From the NCBI RefSeq assembly GCF_000764305.2, contig NW_025938085.1, positions 372,001-436,000 on the forward strand: 64,000 nt of DNA, read 5' to 3'. The translations under genes and the position numbers were made by a program. Positions 22,101-32,000 of this stretch are shown here, in pieces. This DNA comes from Hyalella azteca (Eukaryota; Arthropoda; Malacostraca; Amphipoda; Hyalellidae). Position 1 is the first letter of the stretch, and every line of letters starts with the position of its first letter. The notes under the pieces are model-generated. The model saw only the letters and a list, made by a program, of their open reading frames with translations, had not been told where the DNA came from and did no database searches.

Positions 22101-22971
22101 AAATTGTAATCAGTCATTTTCGTTATTCCTCGAGGTCACTCTGTGTAAATGTCAAGTGTTGAACTGGGCACAAACTTCTTCGACAACATATATTTTCATG
22201 GCATCGAAATACACAGTGAAGAGGCCAAAATAATATAAAGCTTACTTATTCTTTCACAGGAACATATGAAATAAGTACCGGCAATCATTAAAACGGTTAT
22301 TGATTTCGATTACGCTGTTGATGAAATTACCGTGTTCTGTTGATACTTTTCAGAGATGCGGGAACAAATTATCAAAGGAGCTCCTCATCTACAAGACAGG
22401 AAAAGTAGCAACCCTGATTTAGGTAACTACCTTCTCTTAAAGATGAATTGTAGTATTCAAAGATGAATGTAGTATAAAGATGAATTGTAGTATTCAAATT
22501 TGAAAAAAAAGACATGATAGAATTATCTAGCAAGACTCGCGTTTCTCGGAGCGCTTCTTGCTTGTCAATAAAAAGACGCAATTAAAATGAATTCAGATCT
22601 ATTGTAAATGAAGTCACGAAAATCACAGGAATCGGTGACAGGCCGATTCTTCAGCGTCGACGCTAATATACTACACGACAAAACCTCCTCCCACAGCAAG
22701 GCCAAGAACGACTCCAGCACCCTCTGTAAGCGGCACAACGCGCAGCCTTAACAAGCACAGTTGGTTCGACTCAACCGACATCATTCAAAGGCCTCCAAAG
22801 GGAAGCTCTGTCGATGGCTCAGCTGACATTGCCACGGCTTTGTTCGACGTCTGGCTCGAGCAGGATCTGTCGGGCTCGAAGCATCAGCAGACCGGCTGGT
22901 GTCTTACTATCATCTTGTCACTAGCACTGCAGATCGTATTAGCCGGACGTTTCGAATACTACCTCACATAG
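10130..22971 (+). CDS. Three-Ig-domain cell-surface protein (lachesin / DIP / IgLON group), complete
   Basis: Ten coding exons: 10130-10196, 14553-14737, 15705-15909, 16657-16707, 17784-17891, 18404-18532, 19657-19791, 21884-22054, 22354-22422, 22697-22971. Phases match at all nine joins, giving 464 residues. Residues 1-22 are a signal peptide (MAALFSMLTLLASASFS core). Ig1 spans about 56-152 with its Cys in TLLCGV and the hallmark WYMCQVNTDPM; Ig2 about 153-247 (VNLTCEV ... YRCSIDN); Ig3 about 250-350 (ATLECTV ... YSCIAENSLG). NLT, NLS and NVT sequons are N-glycosylation candidates. The tail ends in a hydrophobic stretch WCLTIILSLALQIVLAG plus eight residues, either a GPI signal or a membrane anchor. 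The order of three Ig domains and the WYMCQVNTDPM block are those of lachesin and Dpr-interacting proteins, neural adhesion/recognition molecules at the outer cell surface. Which subfamily cannot be decided here. Oddities: exons 3 and 7 have weak AAG acceptors, and several tandem arrays abut exons. Confidence 0.9.
11170..11690 (+). repeat. RTE-like retroposon tail, copy 1
   Basis: Contains the block GTGCAAAATTTCAGATC(G/A)ATTGGACAGG twice (two modules), ends in CAGACAGACAGACAAACAAA-type simple sequence, and is repeated at 12545-13025 and, inverted, at 37645-38955. Such GACA-rich tails after a conserved untranslated block are typical of arthropod RTE-clade LINE 3' ends; family assignment is inference, since no reverse transcriptase is present. 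Confidence 0.65.
11690..12560 (+). repeat. Tandem array of about 230-bp dimeric units
   Basis: About four copies of a unit with two similar halves: one with GTTACTGAGCTTATTACTAT and AACTGAACACAAGCGAT, the other with CATATTACTATAGTCTTGAA and AAGCAATTTCT. Each half has GCGATCAAACGATAGGAGAC or a variant. It is bracketed by the two direct copies of the RTE-like tail, suggesting amplification between flanking repeats. Confidence 0.85.
12545..13025 (+). repeat. RTE-like retroposon tail, copy 2
   Basis: Direct repeat of the 11170-11690 unit, same two modules and same GACA/AACA tail, on the far side of the tandem array. Short open frames in it are by-products. Confidence 0.65.
13030..13530. other. 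Unassigned segment with a minus-strand open frame
   Basis: The minus strand is open for about 150 codons (13428 to 12949) and its central part is compositionally more coding-like than its surroundings, with two CxxC pairs (SCRHC and ECYVC). The frame runs on into the RTE-like tail, has no supported splice sites and lies in the first intron of the Ig gene. I cannot name it; a gene remnant is possible. Confidence 0.25.
13535..13600 (-). repeat. CR1-like LINE 3' tail fragment
   Basis: Inverse of the tail found at 19105-19170 (block CAGGCCACATCAGGCCTACA, then CTTCAGCGCCGA and ATGTT repeats). Further fragments lie at about 21300-21360, 22615-22680 and 32565-32640. Confidence 0.75.
14337..14530 (+). 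mobile_element. Short non-autonomous element G, copy 1, with (GTCC)n core
   Basis: The same element occurs inverted at 20886-21027. It starts CGCATTTTCTCATTTATGG, has a (GTCC/GTCT)n microsatellite core, then a GACGAGAAAATGCGC block complementary to its own start, then the 16-base perfect palindrome ACTCACTGCAGTGAGT and a CTGAGTTATA end. Its right end lies 22 bases before the exon 2 acceptor of the Ig gene; the T-run after it forms the polypyrimidine tract. Confidence 0.75.
15170..15680. repeat. Tandem array, about 80-bp unit x6, ending next to exon 3
   Basis: Units contain CATAATCATAAATATGGTAA, ATATCATATCGTATGACGAT and AAAATTATCCTCTAAATTAA. The last partial unit ends about 25 bases before exon 3 of the Ig gene. 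Confidence 0.85.
15917..16445. repeat. Minisatellite, about 34-43 bp unit x13, starting next to exon 3
   Basis: Repeats of TACTGTACACAAGTGTGTAT followed by GGTGACGGTACTGT or GGTAACTTGGTACTGT. The array begins within about ten bases of the exon 3 donor. Open frames on both strands are repeat artefacts. Confidence 0.9.
17880..18065. repeat. Three tandem copies across the exon 5 donor, about 70 bp
   Basis: The donor context GGTGCACTAACTTCCCTTTT recurs at about 17962 and, diverged, at about 18044, together with CC(T/C)ATTGGGA. The repeated unit therefore includes the splice donor of exon 5, creating decoy GT sites in the intron. Confidence 0.75.
18612..19170 (+). pseudogene. CR1/Jockey-type LINE 3' fragment (end of reverse transcriptase ORF)
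   Basis: Open from 18612 to the stop at 19018, coding about 135 residues with RRLCGDLIEVYKYTHGLY, TRGHGYKLKK, FSTRQNFFSLRI, DMWNSLP and a FKNRLD motif. This is the conserved C-terminal region after the polymerase domain in CR1-like non-LTR retrotransposons. It is 5'-truncated, as usual for LINEs, and ends in a tail of ATGTT repeats at about 19150-19170. It lies in intron 6 of the Ig gene, 80 bases behind exon 6. Confidence 0.8.
19300..19625. repeat. Tandem array before exon 7, about 90-bp unit
   Basis: Three to four diverged copies with GATAATCACATTAATCTCTG, AATCATTAAGTGTTGAGAT and ATATAAATCAGTACAAGTTG. It ends about 30 bases before exon 7 of the Ig gene. Confidence 0.8.
19795..20150. repeat. 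Minisatellite after exon 7, about 33-bp unit x10
   Basis: Units of AATGATAATCAGGATAGTC followed by AGGATAATTCTCTCC. The array starts within about five bases of the exon 7 donor and decays toward 20150. Confidence 0.85.
20253..20515. repeat. 17-bp minisatellite x15
   Basis: Near-identical GCCAATCACGGTCCGCT units. The low divergence implies recent expansion. All three plus-strand frames are open only because of the repeat. Confidence 0.95.
20700..21215 (+). pseudogene. Second CR1-like LINE 3' fragment, interrupted by element G
   Basis: Aligns with the fragment at 18640-19020 (same AGAAAGATT, TTATCGACGTCTG and ACAAGAACCAA blocks, then TCTTCTCGCTTCGA after the insert). It is split at 20886-21027 by element G and carries small indels that break the frame. 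Confidence 0.8.
20886..21027 (-). mobile_element. Element G, copy 2, 142 bp, with 7-bp TSD inside a LINE
   Basis: Comparison with the intact LINE fragment at 18.6-19.0 kb shows exactly what was inserted. The insert is flanked by CTAAAAA on both sides (20879-20885 and 21028-21034). It has the same ends, palindrome and GACA/GTCC core as the copy at 14337-14530 but a shorter microsatellite. Confidence 0.85.
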
Positions 22972-22979
22972 ATAACGTG

Positions 22980-24345
22980 TCTTGTACTTTATTTTATACC
23001 TCTTATTGATTTTTTATTTGCGATCCCTGACAATCCACGGTTTCGTATTTACCTCGATTCCGTTCTGCTTCACCATCTTAAAAGTGCTCGTTACGCTGTA
23101 ACTCTTATCACTTGACCGACAGTGTTCTCCTCCATCTTTCAACGTGTTATGCTGTAACTATTATCACTTGATTTATCGTGTTCTTCATCTTAAACGTCTA
23201 TAACGCTGAACTCTTTAGAACTTGATCCATTGTGCCCAACGTTATTCGCTAAAAATTGCCCCTTTCATATGTGTTAAAATAATCCAAAAATATAAAATAG
23301 TGATACTATTTATTGAATATTACAGCAAGTTTGGATTCATTACATTGCATTACAATCCGATCATTAAGATTGCGAAGTAAAATACTAAGGTCATTCAGAG
23401 CTCTATCTTTCCATTTGTTTCATATTCAGAACGCACGATCCATTTACTAGTATCCTGATTGTAACATTAGAACTTTATGTCGCGACTTTCTAAAACAGTT
23501 TAATCGTAACCCGAGTAGCATAGGTAGAGTGAGATATTATTATTATGTAGTTGAGGATTAATAATCAATATTATGAAACTTAAACTATACAAAACGTCCT
23601 AAACGAGACACAAAATGGAATTGCCATTTTTCTACATGATAAATCAAAATAATCACAAGTGAATTAAATTAAAGGATATTGTAATATAATGAACAGATAT
23701 TAAATTACTAATTAACGTCATGGAAAATTTGATTATTGAAAACCACAGGAATTTCACAAAATATTCTGATATGACGTATCTAAGGTGACTTGAAAATCTG
23801 GATACAAAGAATATTCAAAATATGACAAACACGCTTACAATTTTCACGGTATAAAAATATTCAGAAAATTCTTGCCTGGACGCTGATGAGTATTTTCAGA
23901 AGGCGTTTATTCGCATACGCCTGCACATCCTAGTCCCTGAAGATCAATTCACATCTCCTATTGCTCAATAATTTTCTATTTAATCACTATGTAATTAATG
24001 AGCAATACAAATTCAAGAACCCGATTTTGTACTATAAATCCCAAAAGTTGTCAAGTAAAACGCAGTCAAATGTGAGCCTAGATTCATTGGACGTCTCACA
24101 TCGTCACCGACAAATATTTCATTCTTAAACATGTCAGACTCGTGCCATTTAATAGCGTTTGATTCATGACCGCACTAGTTAGCGCAAAGAAAATTAACGA
24201 TTATTTCAATAAAAATTCTCCTCATAGCCATGAGGATTTAAAATCATTTATCCCCATTCACCAATAGATTTGAAGAGGGAATCATCAAATTCATTAATTA
24301 AATATCAAATTAGATCAACTACGCCAGGATAAGCATCATAACTGA
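22980..24345. other. Intergenic between the Ig gene and YJU2 (convergent 3' ends)
   Basis: AT-rich, without a supported gene. It contains the 3' UTR of the plus-strand Ig gene and, from 24351 downward, the 3' UTR of the minus-strand YJU2. Short TAACGCTG/TTATCACTTG blocks recur at 23090-23220. Confidence 0.5.
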
Positions 24346-24351
24346 ATGTCA

Positions 24352-25512
24352 TCAGTCATCGTCTGAGCCTGAGCTGGAGTCAGAATATTGACCTAACAAT
24401 GTGAGGCTGCTGCACTTGTTCTTATTAGAACTATCAGTAGCTAAACCAACGCCAGTATCTTGTTCTATTGAAACACCAGAGCTTGATGTCGGAAAATTAT
24501 TAGAGTCTATTACAATGCCGCTGTCGTCAGGTCCATCAATATGTGCTGAATTGTCTGAAGATGAACTCGATTCCGCGGTAACGTTACTTTGCACAATGCG
24601 ACGAAAGTGAGATGGGGGAGGCATTTTTAGTCTGTCGTTATCAGGAATATCGACTGATTTATTCCTTGACAAAAAGCCTCGGTTTTGTCCAATGTTTTGA
24701 CTAGGCGGTTTTGTTGATGGAGTTTTCTTCTTGACCAAACCGCTCAATTTAGTTTTGAGTGAATTTTGTGACTTTTTCACATCCGAAGGGTTCCCGTTAG
24801 TAAGATAATCTGATCCTAAAGATCCTTCGGCCTTCATTTTCTTCGATGGTAATTCGTCTTTTAAGTCTTCCTCTTTGAGTCTCTTCACTAGTTTTCCTTC
24901 AATCATTTCGTATCCAAGTGCACTGAAGGCTTCCATTCGTTCCTGCTCGTCGATCTGTTCAGCCGTAAGTTCTCTTTCTTTCTGATACTTTCCAGCAACT
25001 GCACCCAAGTCAATACTGGCGTGCCTGTCGTTCTGATCTCTCAGGTCTTCCAATGTCTCCAAGAGATCCATTTCATACTGCGACTGTTGCGTTCTGTTCT
25101 CGAGAAGCAACATTGGGTTAGACTCTATTTCCTCCTGAGCCTCTTGTGCTTCTCTAGCGGCCTGCTCTTCTGCTAATTTCAGAGCCTGGAAATTTCTATG
25201 AGCTCCAGCCTCCAGCACATAATCCGTCGACTCGGGATCTGTCCTGAAGGAAATTTCTGATATGCATCCAGGACACCTGATATAGAACCTGTAAATTCTG
25301 ATGCCTAAAAAATTCATGTTGTCAACGTCTTCTTTCCGAGCATTGAACTTTTTTCCTTTTGCAATATATTCGCCACACGTATAACATTTCATGTTGCAAG
25401 GGGCCATGAGACGGACAGTGAACTGGCGATTCTTCGATCCCTTTACTCTAGGGATCTTTGAAGGATCGAAGTCGGGTGGGTAATACTTATTCAGAACTTT
25501 TCTTTCAGACAT
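24352..25512 (-). CDS. YJU2: YJU2 (CCDC94) splicing factor, complete
   Basis: 386 residues on one uninterrupted coding exon from ATG at 25512 to TGA at 24354-24352. The start [20 protein letters not shown] is the canonical N-terminus of the Yju2/Cwc16 family. A zinc-binding set follows: Cys43 and Cys46 (CYTC), then Cys80 and Cys83 (CPGC), with GKKFNARKE and FRTDPE between or after. Next come a charged coiled-coil (about 110-190, with [10 protein letters not shown]) and a long Ser/Lys-rich disordered tail ending in SSSGSDDD. The tail makes it longer than the human protein (about 320 residues). Yju2 joins the spliceosome with the Prp19-associated complex and promotes the first catalytic step in the nucleus. 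On the minus strand an acceptor (TTTTTGTTACAG) sits at 25539, so the 5' UTR is split and the promoter lies further upstream, possibly in the GC-richer segment near 28.1-28.3 kb. Frame and motifs are intact. Confidence 0.95.
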   Translation of the reverse strand: MSERKVLNKYYPPDFDPSKIPRVKGSKNRQFTVRLMAPCNMKCYTCGEYIAKGKKFNARKEDVDNMNFLGIRIYRFYIRCPGCISEISFRTDPESTDYVLEAGAHRNFQALKLAEEQAAREAQEAQEEIESNPMLLLENRTQQSQYEMDLLETLEDLRDQNDRHASIDLGAVAGKYQKERELTAEQIDEQERMEAFSALGYEMIEGKLVKRLKEEDLKDELPSKKMKAEGSLGSDYLTNGNPSDVKKSQNSLKTKLSGLVKKKTPSTKPPSQNIGQNRGFLSRNKSVDIPDNDRLKMPPPSHFRRIVQSNVTAESSSSSDNSAHIDGPDDSGIVIDSNNFPTSSSGVSIEQDTGVGLATDSSNKNKCSSLTLLGQYSDSSSGSDDD

Positions 25513-25538
25513 TTTTCAAAGCTTCAAGATGAACTAAT

Positions 25539-26217
25539 CTGTAACAAAAATACAACAATGTTAATTTTACATGAACAATAAGAACTAGCAATGATTTTCG
25601 CCAATAATAAATAATTGAATCACATCATCATCAGAATATGTTTGCTTCTTGAGAGGTCTCTTAAATTTATAGAACTATTGTTAGTTTATTCGAAGAGTAT
25701 AATAATTAATGCATTCCTAACAAACTGTAGAAAACTTAACGAACTGCCAGGCAATTGGAGGCATTCAAATTGAAAACTTAACAGTGTGTTTGTTAATAAG
25801 AAGTTTTTCCAAGCTCAGCCACTGGATGCATGACAATCTGTCGGCTATACAGATTGTTCTTCTATTACTATTCTTTCATCAAAATCTGTCTGGAATATCT
25901 GGTACCTGACTAGAAAGTGATCAACATGCAAAGAAATTTTCTAGTTCAAACATTGTCAGAAATAGTAATCATGATCTGTTCAACTGACTTTCATGAGACA
26001 TAAGAATTAATTTGAAATACATCTGCCAGTAAAATTCAGTAAGTTTGCACCAAGAGCAAGATGACTAAAGATATGATTTCATTGAAAGTTACACTAACTT
26101 ATTTTCTGAAGAATTAAAAAAAATAATTTGCATGAAATTATAATTTTTCAACAAATTTCTTTGATGAATTAGGTAAACCAATTAGGTAAATTTTTGCATG
26201 ATGGAAGTAGGTATAGA
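25539..26217. other. AT-rich sequence upstream of the YJU2 coding exon
   Basis: Most likely the 5' UTR intron of YJU2. No coding exon or named repeat seen. Confidence 0.4.
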
Positions 26218-26219
26218 TA

Positions 26220-26340
26220 ACATCAAACAGGGTAATAAGGGACCGTTTTGTGAGATTTTGTTTATAACTTCTCACTATGAAACATTTCATAAACGAGTTT
26301 GGGCTCATTTCAAAGATCTTTGCAAGGGCTATAATCTATT
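26220..26340 (-). mobile_element. Family C element, truncated end
   Basis: Begins TCAAACAGGGTAATAAGGGA after a TA and follows the inverse of the right arm of the family C element (29137-30424) through ACATTTCATAAACGAGTTTG and TTGCAAGGGC, then breaks off. A decayed fragment. Confidence 0.6.
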
Positions 26341-26634
26341 CAGAGTAAATTCATAGATGAAATATTAACTCATCATATCTATGCTGGTGTAAGAAGTGTC
26401 ATACAATTTTTCATATTCTGCAAAATGAAACATAAATGCAAAGTGAAATATAAATAAATAAAATGAAATAAAGTAAAGCTAATTTTATTAGCTAATTTGT
26501 TTCACAATTTGAAAGATTGAACAAACAATTATTGTCAGGAAAGACAATAATAATCTTAATTATTTTTCCCAGGAAAGAAGTAAAGGCCGTCAGCTAACAA
26601 AGCAACTATTGATTTAATTATTACAAGTTATTTA

Positions 26635-27257
26635 CCGTAAACTGGGGTAGCTTTGACCACTTTTGGTTTTTTTAACAAAAACCCCCAAAACTCAAAAACC
26701 ATTTGACATAGAAAAATTTTGTCAATGGGCATTAAAGACCTAATACTGAGGCTATGTAACACAATAGAAAGATTTAAAAAGTTTGCATATCTAATAGGTT
26801 AAAAAAATTAAAATGTGACCCACAAAAAAAAGCTATTTTTTAAAGCCTGTCAGAGTACCCCCTCCGATTTTTTTATTTTTTGGTAAAATAACTCCAGGTT
26901 TTGATGCATTGTAGTAGAACTCTTCTAGTTACATATGCAAAAGACAAATTTTAGTAAAGTGTCATAGTTTGCAAATGGGGGGTGCCACCCCCCAATGGGG
27001 TAACCTTGACCACCTAATGGCAGCTGTGATGGGGTAACATTGACCGGCTTGGAAATTATGTTAAAATTACCATAGGTACCTATATAACATATTTTATGTT
27101 TGATACACCTATTAATGTTTTTTTAAGCAATTTATGGTGAGTAAAGCTAGAGTATAGACCTGTATTTTGCACGTTTCAATTTAAGTTTAACTTATCTAGT
27201 AAAAAAATGGCATCATTTTGGAAAAAAATAAGTGGTCAAAGTTACCCCATTTTACGG
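26635..27257. mobile_element. Family A TA-flanked TIR element, 623 bp
   Basis: TIRs CCGTAAACTGGGGTAGC and its inverse at the right end (imperfect), flanked by TA at 26633-26634 and 27258-27259. The motif GGGGTARCTTTGACCAC occurs at the left end (26644), twice inside in variant form (26997, 27031) and inverted at the right end (27232-27248). No transposase frame. Non-autonomous. Confidence 0.85.
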
Positions 27258-27596
27258 TACATAATAGAAATATTGACACTTTTTTTCAAATAAATTTCAC
27301 TAGGAAGCAGAGGCGTTGACCAATGAGTGAAATTATTATTATAAGGCCCTGATTGAGAACCGAGAGGCTTCAAACAGGCTCAGCTCTTCCCTATGCATTT
27401 CTTCCCAAATTAAAATAGACTACCTACTCCATTCATAAATGAGATGGCGATATGGATTTTCCCATGCTTACCCAGCTATTTATTTATAAACGCTGGACAG
27501 GAACAAAAAATATGTAAACTTTGTATGAAAAGAGTTTTAATGAGAGGAAATTTCAAGAAACTTTGAATATTATTGTTCATCAAGTCTGCAAATTTA

Positions 27597-27901
27597 CCGT
27601 CAACCGGGGTAACTCGGGACTGGCGGGGTAATTCGGGACAGTCCTCCTATACGGCATAAAACTGTTATAGTAGCAAAACTAATTGGAATATTGCAAAACT
27701 AAAATCGACGGGGCAATTCGGGACACTCTTTTTTTGCTTCTGGCACCTTAGGAATAGCATATGGAATTTTTTTGACAATGCCATTCGATAGCCCTCGCAA
27801 AGAGCTATAAAATGAGCCTAAACTTGTTTATGAAATGTTTCATCGTAAGAAGTTATTAACAAAAAACGCTCAAAATTGTCCCGAATTACCCCGGTTGACG
27901 G
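27597..27901. mobile_element. Family B element, 305-bp internal-deletion copy
   Basis: Starts CCGTCAACCGGGGTAACTC after TA and ends in the inverse before TA. It has the first 110 and last 190 bases of the long copy at 35553-37307, joined at about 27709 (AACTAAAA/TCGACGGGGC). Near-identical to the ends of the long copy. Confidence 0.9.
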
Positions 27902-27903
27902 TA

Positions 27904-29134
27904 TACTTTTTTTCGAGATGTAAACAGGTTGTAATTTTTATTCCCCATTAAATGGTATACTCAGCATTCCTTGATCAGTCTCCTTGTTGTAAATATTATT
28001 TCTAAAAAAATAGTTATGATCAAGCCTACTGATACATGGAGGGAAAATCCTGCATACTAGCTGCTCAAATGGAGGCGTGGAAGGTATGAGGAAAAAGAGG
28101 CGTTCTAAATTACTCGACTGTCAGTTCACGACGGGCGGCATGGTGATGGCGAAATTGATGAGGGGCAAAGAATAATACGTGGCCAGTGGTCGGCCTAGTC
28201 CAATTAGTTATAGCCAACCCTTGGCCATTCCTCGGCCACCTGAAAGCGACCAGTTGCCGCGAGAAAGGGGCCGGCTAGGACATCACATTACAAAGAGTAC
28301 AAGCTCGAGCGTAGCGACTGGCCGAGCTTTGGGCAGATCAAGGATTTTACATGATGGTCACGAAAATCTCGCTCTCAGACTTTGCTGCACTGTGCACTCT
28401 GACTACAAGTAAATTAGTAAGATTTGGTAAATTTAGTTCATGCTACCATTATCATGAAGTTGTACTTCCAAGTCAACACATAGCAATACACTCCAACTAC
28501 AGAGCCAACTGAGTTGTATTATGGCACCAATAATGATGGTAATAACTAACTTGATGAGAAACATTCAGGAACAGAAAAAATTTACTTTCCTTTGCATTTC
28601 TTTATAATAAGGCAACCAAAATTTAAAATATTTTGCTGTAAGCCAAACTCTCTAGTATTAATGAGCAAAATTATACTTTGTGCCAAATCATTGCTTATAT
28701 TTTGCCAAGAAGAAACAAATAAATGGAAGTTTCTCTGACAGCAAACTAATGTATCATCTATTCCATCAGAGAGCCACACCTATGTGACTATCACTGTCCT
28801 TATTTAATAAAAAATTGCAATTTAAAGTAGTAAAACTAGTTAAAAATACACCTCATTGGCATAGCTTGATCAAATTTCTGGAGGAAATATTAGGGTTTCT
28901 CATTAAAATCTAAGATGCATCAGCAAAATCACATTGCCAAAGAGATGCAAATCATGAATTATGTTTGGGTATGTTTATACTTTGTACCCAGGCATAGCAA
29001 GTGTTGAAAAGGAAAATTGCCAGAAAAAGCATGTCAGAGCAAACGTGATCAATTTATTTAGTAGAATAAAACTTAACTTATTAGCAACTTTAAAAACTTA
29101 AGAGTGTTGCTTCAAACATTGTGAAAATAACAGT
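27904..29134. other. Non-coding; GC-richer stretch at 28.1-28.35 kb
   Basis: No gene is supported. The segment 28110-28350 has raised GC and CpG content and could hold the promoter and first exon of the minus-strand YJU2 gene. This is inference from position and composition. Confidence 0.3.
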
Positions 29135-29136
29135 TA

Positions 29137-30424
29137 TCATCAAATGGGGGTAATAAGGGAAGGGCAGGGTAATAAGGGACAGTCCTTTGACATTTCATAG
29201 TAATGTTGTAGCAGCTAAACTAATAAAAATATTGCAAAACAAAAAATAGTGGCATAAAGTTCAAAAACTTTCCTATCTAAGTAGCATAAAGCAAGTTAAG
29301 AAATCATAAATTTACTACCTCTAAAAAAAGTGTGAAAAGTGAGATTTTGGAAAAGTACCTCTGCTAAGGTCTGTAGCAAAAAAATATATTCACCATATTA
29401 AAAATTTTTACGAACATAAAAGTTGCACACAGTCGTTGGCTTAAAAATGTGATCAACAGAATTAGCATATCTCATTCCAGAAAAATGGCGGCCATTTCCG
29501 CACGACAGGGTTATAAGGGACACCCCCTGGGGTAATAAGAGACACCCTTAAAAATGCATTCACAGTAGAGCCTTGGTTAGCAAAGGCTCCAGTTAACAAA
29601 AAAAATCAATTAACAACAAAGAATTTTGATTAAATTTACCTTGTTCAGCAAAAAAATTTCACGTGACAAAAAATTTGTGCATCATCGGTCATCGCCAAAC
29701 TGTGCAGAGAATGTCATAGATAGAATTGTTCACCAGGCAACATATAATGAAGAGTAATTATCCTAAACTATGATTTTTTTTGAAAAATATGATGGTTGTC
29801 ATTAAAATATTCCTTTGTGTTTCAGGCATGTTTTTTTTACAATTTTTTTTCTTTTTGTTATAGTGACTTGATTAAAATGGTGCAAAATTACAAGCCATCC
29901 TGTAAGCGTACCTACAGAAGAAATGCTACATGGCTGCTGATATGAAGCTTGCAGTGGACAAGGTTGTTGTCAATGCTCAATGACATGTCCATGGATTAGG
30001 TAATATCACAATAATACAGTAATGTATGGATAAGGTAGTATCATATCAATAAAAGAACAACAAGTAAAAATCACAGAAAATGTCAATTACTCTACATTTA
30101 CATCATCTAAAAAGGAAATGGAGGACTTCAGAGCACTGCTAGTAATGGCCAAGCACACTCTGCATGCTTCAAACATTTTAAAATTTAGTTTTATTTCAAG
30201 TGTCCCTTATTACCCCATTCACAGAATTGGTTCAGGAGGCTTTTATTTTGCATCTGGCCTCTTACAAATAGCATATGGAATTTGTTCAGAGATGCCATAT
30301 GATTTTTTTAGATGCCCTTGCAAATACATATAAAATGAGCTCAAACTTGTTTATGAAATGTTTAATGGTAAGAAGTTATTGAGGAAAAATGCTCAAAACT
30401 GTCCCTTATTACCCCATTTGACGG
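29137..30424. mobile_element. Family C TA-flanked TIR element, 1288 bp
   Basis: Ends carry TCAAATGGGGGTAATAAGG and, inverted, CCCTTATTACCCCATTTGAC, within TA flanks (29135-29136, 30425-30426). The motif GGGGTAATAAGGGAC or a close variant occurs at 29147, 29166, 29507, 29529, and inverted at 30202 and 30401. Between the motifs it aligns with the long family B element (for example ATATTGCAAAAC(A/T)AAAAATA and TCATCGGTCATC). No intact transposase; an apparent non-autonomous copy. Confidence 0.85.
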
Positions 30425-30429
30425 TAGAG

Positions 30430-31490
30430 CATGCACTACATGCAGCCACACAAACAGTCATAAAGAAAGGCAACCACACACTAGTCACCTGATAGATTTA
30501 AGTTTGTGTGTGATAAAGCTGCCATGTCATATTTTTACCATGAAAAGCACAGCTGCTTATCAACGCATTGGTTGCATCAATTTAAGATTTGTTTCTCAAA
30601 TACTACAATAAACATGAACATCATGCTAGGTCTAGTGGCTGCTGCACCAGCTGTGGTTTGTAAATCTGGTATTCAGCTGATGCTTGTCACTCATTCAGTC
30701 ATTGCTTCCTGCTCAAAACTTTCTGTGGATTTCATTTCCCAGATCACGCAATGGAGTTCAGTTAGAATTATATTATTGTTTTAAGCTTCCTGCAGAATTA
30801 GTGGCAATTTTTAGCAGCCTAAACATCCTGTGGGTTTGTTAACAGGCCTACTAGTTTGTCTGATATCTCATTTTTTTCCAATCGGGCCTATGAGAAGACT
30901 TGTAAGCATCTTGGATACTAGCAATCTCATTCAGGAGAAATTCAGTAAGGACTAAGAGGTGCATCTGGTGATAAATTGCAAATTTTCCTGTTTTTATGCC
31001 CATCTTAAAGCTGCAATTCTGACTTATCCAATGGTACCAAAACCATCTCTATACGTTGATTTATGTGTTCATGACAGATTGCAAAAGAGTTATGGTATGG
31101 CCAGCTTTTAACGAATGGCTACAGGCTAAAATTAGTGGCCAGCACATACAAGTGTGCTCTGTGGATGTTGCATTTCAGTCACCCACAAGCAATCATGTGG
31201 GAATGAGCTCACGCAGTCATTCTCTGTGTCTCTGACTGATTAATCTTGTAAGAGAAATCAGTCAGAGATGCAGAGAACGATCTTGGTGCCGAGACTACCA
31301 AGATCTGACTGATTTCCAAGTGAAATAATGCATAACTTTGGTACGTATCATAGCTGTGGGAAATGCCTCTATATAGCGCGCAGCAATCGGTCCTGAGTTT
31401 AAAGGAAATTGGGTTTATAATTACTCCTTGGTCCTTGCTTCTGCCCACTGTGCAGAGAGTGGATGAATATTGCAAGATCTTTGGCGACAC
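30430..31490. other. Unassigned, with a fold-back at 31203-31285
   Basis: No gene supported. TCTCTGACTGATT and AATCAGTCAGAGA form a hairpin with a loop of about 14 bases within a longer imperfect fold (about 31218-31286). From about 30895 a diverged AAGCATCTTGGATACTAGCA block resembles the interior of the hAT-type MITE. Confidence 0.4.
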
Positions 31491-31870
31491 TTCAGTAGCA
31501 AAATTCATGCCTTCAGAAGATCTTGCCGACACATTTAGATAGAAATTCTTTCATTTAATATATTTGTCAGTCTTCGGCCAACTATTAAAAAAAAGTAAGG
31601 TTTCCGGTATGTTGGATTGATCAGGATGCAGTGAAGCTTGTCTGGAAATCAGTTACGATGAGTTCCCACCAAAAATATGTAAACATCAAGTTTACGATTA
31701 CGTAGTTGCGGTCACATTAGAGTGGTCAGACTGCATTATCACATGTTCAGTTGACACTTGCTGTACAATTGGACTGTTTTTAGGGTAAAATTAGTTATTT
31801 GGGGTAACACGTGCATGCAACCTTGTAAATAAGTTTGTGGCTTGTAAATAGTTTTTCATTACTCAGCGTC
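31490..31870 (-). repeat. Dispersed repeat family H, uninterrupted copy
   Basis: Inverse of segments at about 35040-35170, 35380-35552 and 37308-37550. It carries the empty sites for two insertions: CAACTACGTAAT, where family B sits elsewhere, and AATAGTTGGCC, where family E sits elsewhere. Related copies without the insertions lie at 33980-34590 and 39195-39690. Non-coding. Confidence 0.75.
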
Positions 31871-31877
31871 AATCCTT

Positions 31878-32000
31878 GGTCAGGAAGATGTGCCAGGTGC
31901 GCGGGAATTTATATTGTTATTTTAACGACCTGCGCGGTGCGCCGTACTATGCCGGTAAAAAAATGTGCCGTGCGCCATACTTTTAGAAAGCTAAAATAGT
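31878..32000 (+). repeat. Dispersed 120-bp repeat, copy 1
   Basis: Shares with 48266-48395 the blocks GTCAGGAAGATGTGCCAGGT, CGACCTGCGCGGTGCGCCGT and GTGCGCCATACTTT. The segment is GC-rich and nearly unchanged between copies. No coding frame. Confidence 0.8.

Noticed and set aside
30118..30784. Two plus-strand frames of 71 and 92 codons
   Set aside because: The first lies in the family C transposon and the second in unassigned repeat-rich DNA; neither has a recognised motif or splice support.
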